Below, piece by piece: positions 63,467 to 64,000 of a stretch of DNA of 64,000 bases. The translations under genes were made by a program, and so were the position numbers. The DNA lies in assembly GCF_003259195.1 (NCBI RefSeq), contig NZ_QJPK01000010.1, positions 84,016-148,015 of the forward strand, written 5' to 3'. Origin of the DNA: Paracoccus sediminilitoris. Its GTDB lineage: Bacteria; Pseudomonadota; Alphaproteobacteria; Rhodobacterales; Rhodobacteraceae. The notes beneath the pieces were generated by a model, which saw only the letters and a list, made by a program, of their open reading frames with translations, made no database searches and was not told where the DNA came from. Numbering within the stretch: position 1 is the stretch's first letter; every line of letters begins with the position of its first letter.

Positions 63467-64000
63467 ATGTCCTTCGCGTGGCACGAGATCCGTGATCACC
63501 TCATGCATTCATCCTCCAACCTTCACTTCCAGCGCAGTTTCGACGCCGTCAGGCGCGCGCAGGTCGCCCTCGCTCCGTTCCGGGATCCGGCGGCCCTGCT
63601 GGACGGGCTGCACCGCACGCCCGGCGATCAGAGCCAGAAGAACCTGATCCTCTCTCTGCGCTCGTCAGCGCGGCTCAGGACGACGGGCCCGCGTCGGACT
63701 GCGCCTTGACGGTGTTGTTGCTGGCGCTCTGGCCCGGCCTCGACGCCATCCGGCGCCGGTCGCTCTGGCGCAGGCTCGGCACCGCCGACGAGGTCGCGTC
63801 CGACGTACTGGCGCGCACCACCGAGGCGGTCCGCGGCCTCGACCTCGGGCGCGTCAACTGGATCGCGGCGACGGTGCTGCGCAACGTCGAGCGCGACATG
63901 ATCCGCGTGCGCCAGCGCGACCAGGCACGCGAACTGGACTTGCCCGGCTTTTGTGGAGAGCGTTTAGCTCACTTCCCGTGCCTTTCGCTCGAAGGCGATG
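63467..64000 (+). pseudogene. Frameshifted unknown gene, cut by the window edge
   Basis: Begins MSFAWHEIRDHLMHSSSNLHF; the first frame ends at 63709. A second frame takes over at about 63650 (SALVSAAQDDG) and continues LLLALWPGLDAIRRRSLW to the window end. The switch falls on the CTCTCTCT run (63649-63657), where one extra CT would explain it. The second part has a helical DNA-binding look, similar to hypothetical proteins next to mobile modules in Rhodobacterales, but no family is firm. Sequencing error at the dinucleotide run is possible. Confidence 0.6.

Noticed and set aside
1..64000. CRISPR arrays, rRNA genes or insertion sequences
   Set aside because: No regularly spaced repeats, rRNA signatures or DDE-transposase genes with inverted ends were found by eye.

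Overview
The window reads as a chromosome segment of a high-GC alphaproteobacterium of the Rhodobacteraceae, most likely Paracoccus or a close relative. The grounds are the phaZ/phaC/phaP/phaR layout, the short-chain acyl-CoA (ScfR-type) regulator, the valine/propionate genes and the general flavour of the proteins. This is inference from gene content; no database was searched. All coordinates come from reading the sequence, and start codons were chosen by Shine-Dalgarno (SD) spacing and family length.

Layout. 1-6300: distal valine catabolism (isobutyryl-CoA dehydrogenase, 3-hydroxyisobutyryl-CoA hydrolase, MmsB cut by the window edge, MmsA) with a YbdK-type ligase and a divergent LysR regulator. 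6300-13700: CBS protein, coaD, FAH-family hydrolase, a LytM peptidase/bactofilin pair, the ScfR-like regulator, a Bcr/CflA exporter and a secreted MsrA. 13700-22200: dnaB, pyrE-pyrC, a small Met-rich protein, an SDR, gap, a 47-aa membrane peptide, an orphan FliG-like protein and purB. 22200-31900: a membrane-anchored unknown, YihY, an SMR exporter, a MotA/MotB-like pair, ChaC, a DUF2125 protein, prephenate dehydrogenase-hisC and rpsD. 32000-36200: a sugar ABC system (probably fructose, frcBCA) with a divergent ROK repressor. 36200-43800: a second Bcr/CflA exporter, a DsbA/FrnE-like protein, a decayed acyl-CoA ligase, a cold-shock gene, thrS, an MFS protein and an ABHD10-like hydrolase. 43800-49300: the PHB cluster, with a perfect palindromic PhaR operator inside the phaP promoter. 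49337: tRNA-Ser(GGA).

Everything after the tRNA looks like an accessory island that runs off the window. It holds a GIY-YIG protein, a type I restriction-modification operon (HsdM fused to a single-TRD HsdS, then HsdR, then a YgjP-like metalloprotease), a four-gene serine-recombinase cassette joined by ATGA overlaps, an unrecognised 747-aa protein, a Com-like zinc finger and a frameshifted gene. The most striking observation is that the restriction operon is interrupted by three in-frame codons that are all TAG (two in hsdM-S, one in the metalloprotease), with no frameshift in that operon.

Functionally, valine breakdown yields propionyl-CoA, which ScfR-type regulators sense. Two perfect TTTGCAAA sites, in front of the regulator gene and in the mmsA/LysR gap, suggest a local circuit. 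The PHB genes form a self-contained synthesis, storage, mobilisation and regulation unit. No CRISPR array, rRNA operon or insertion sequence was seen.
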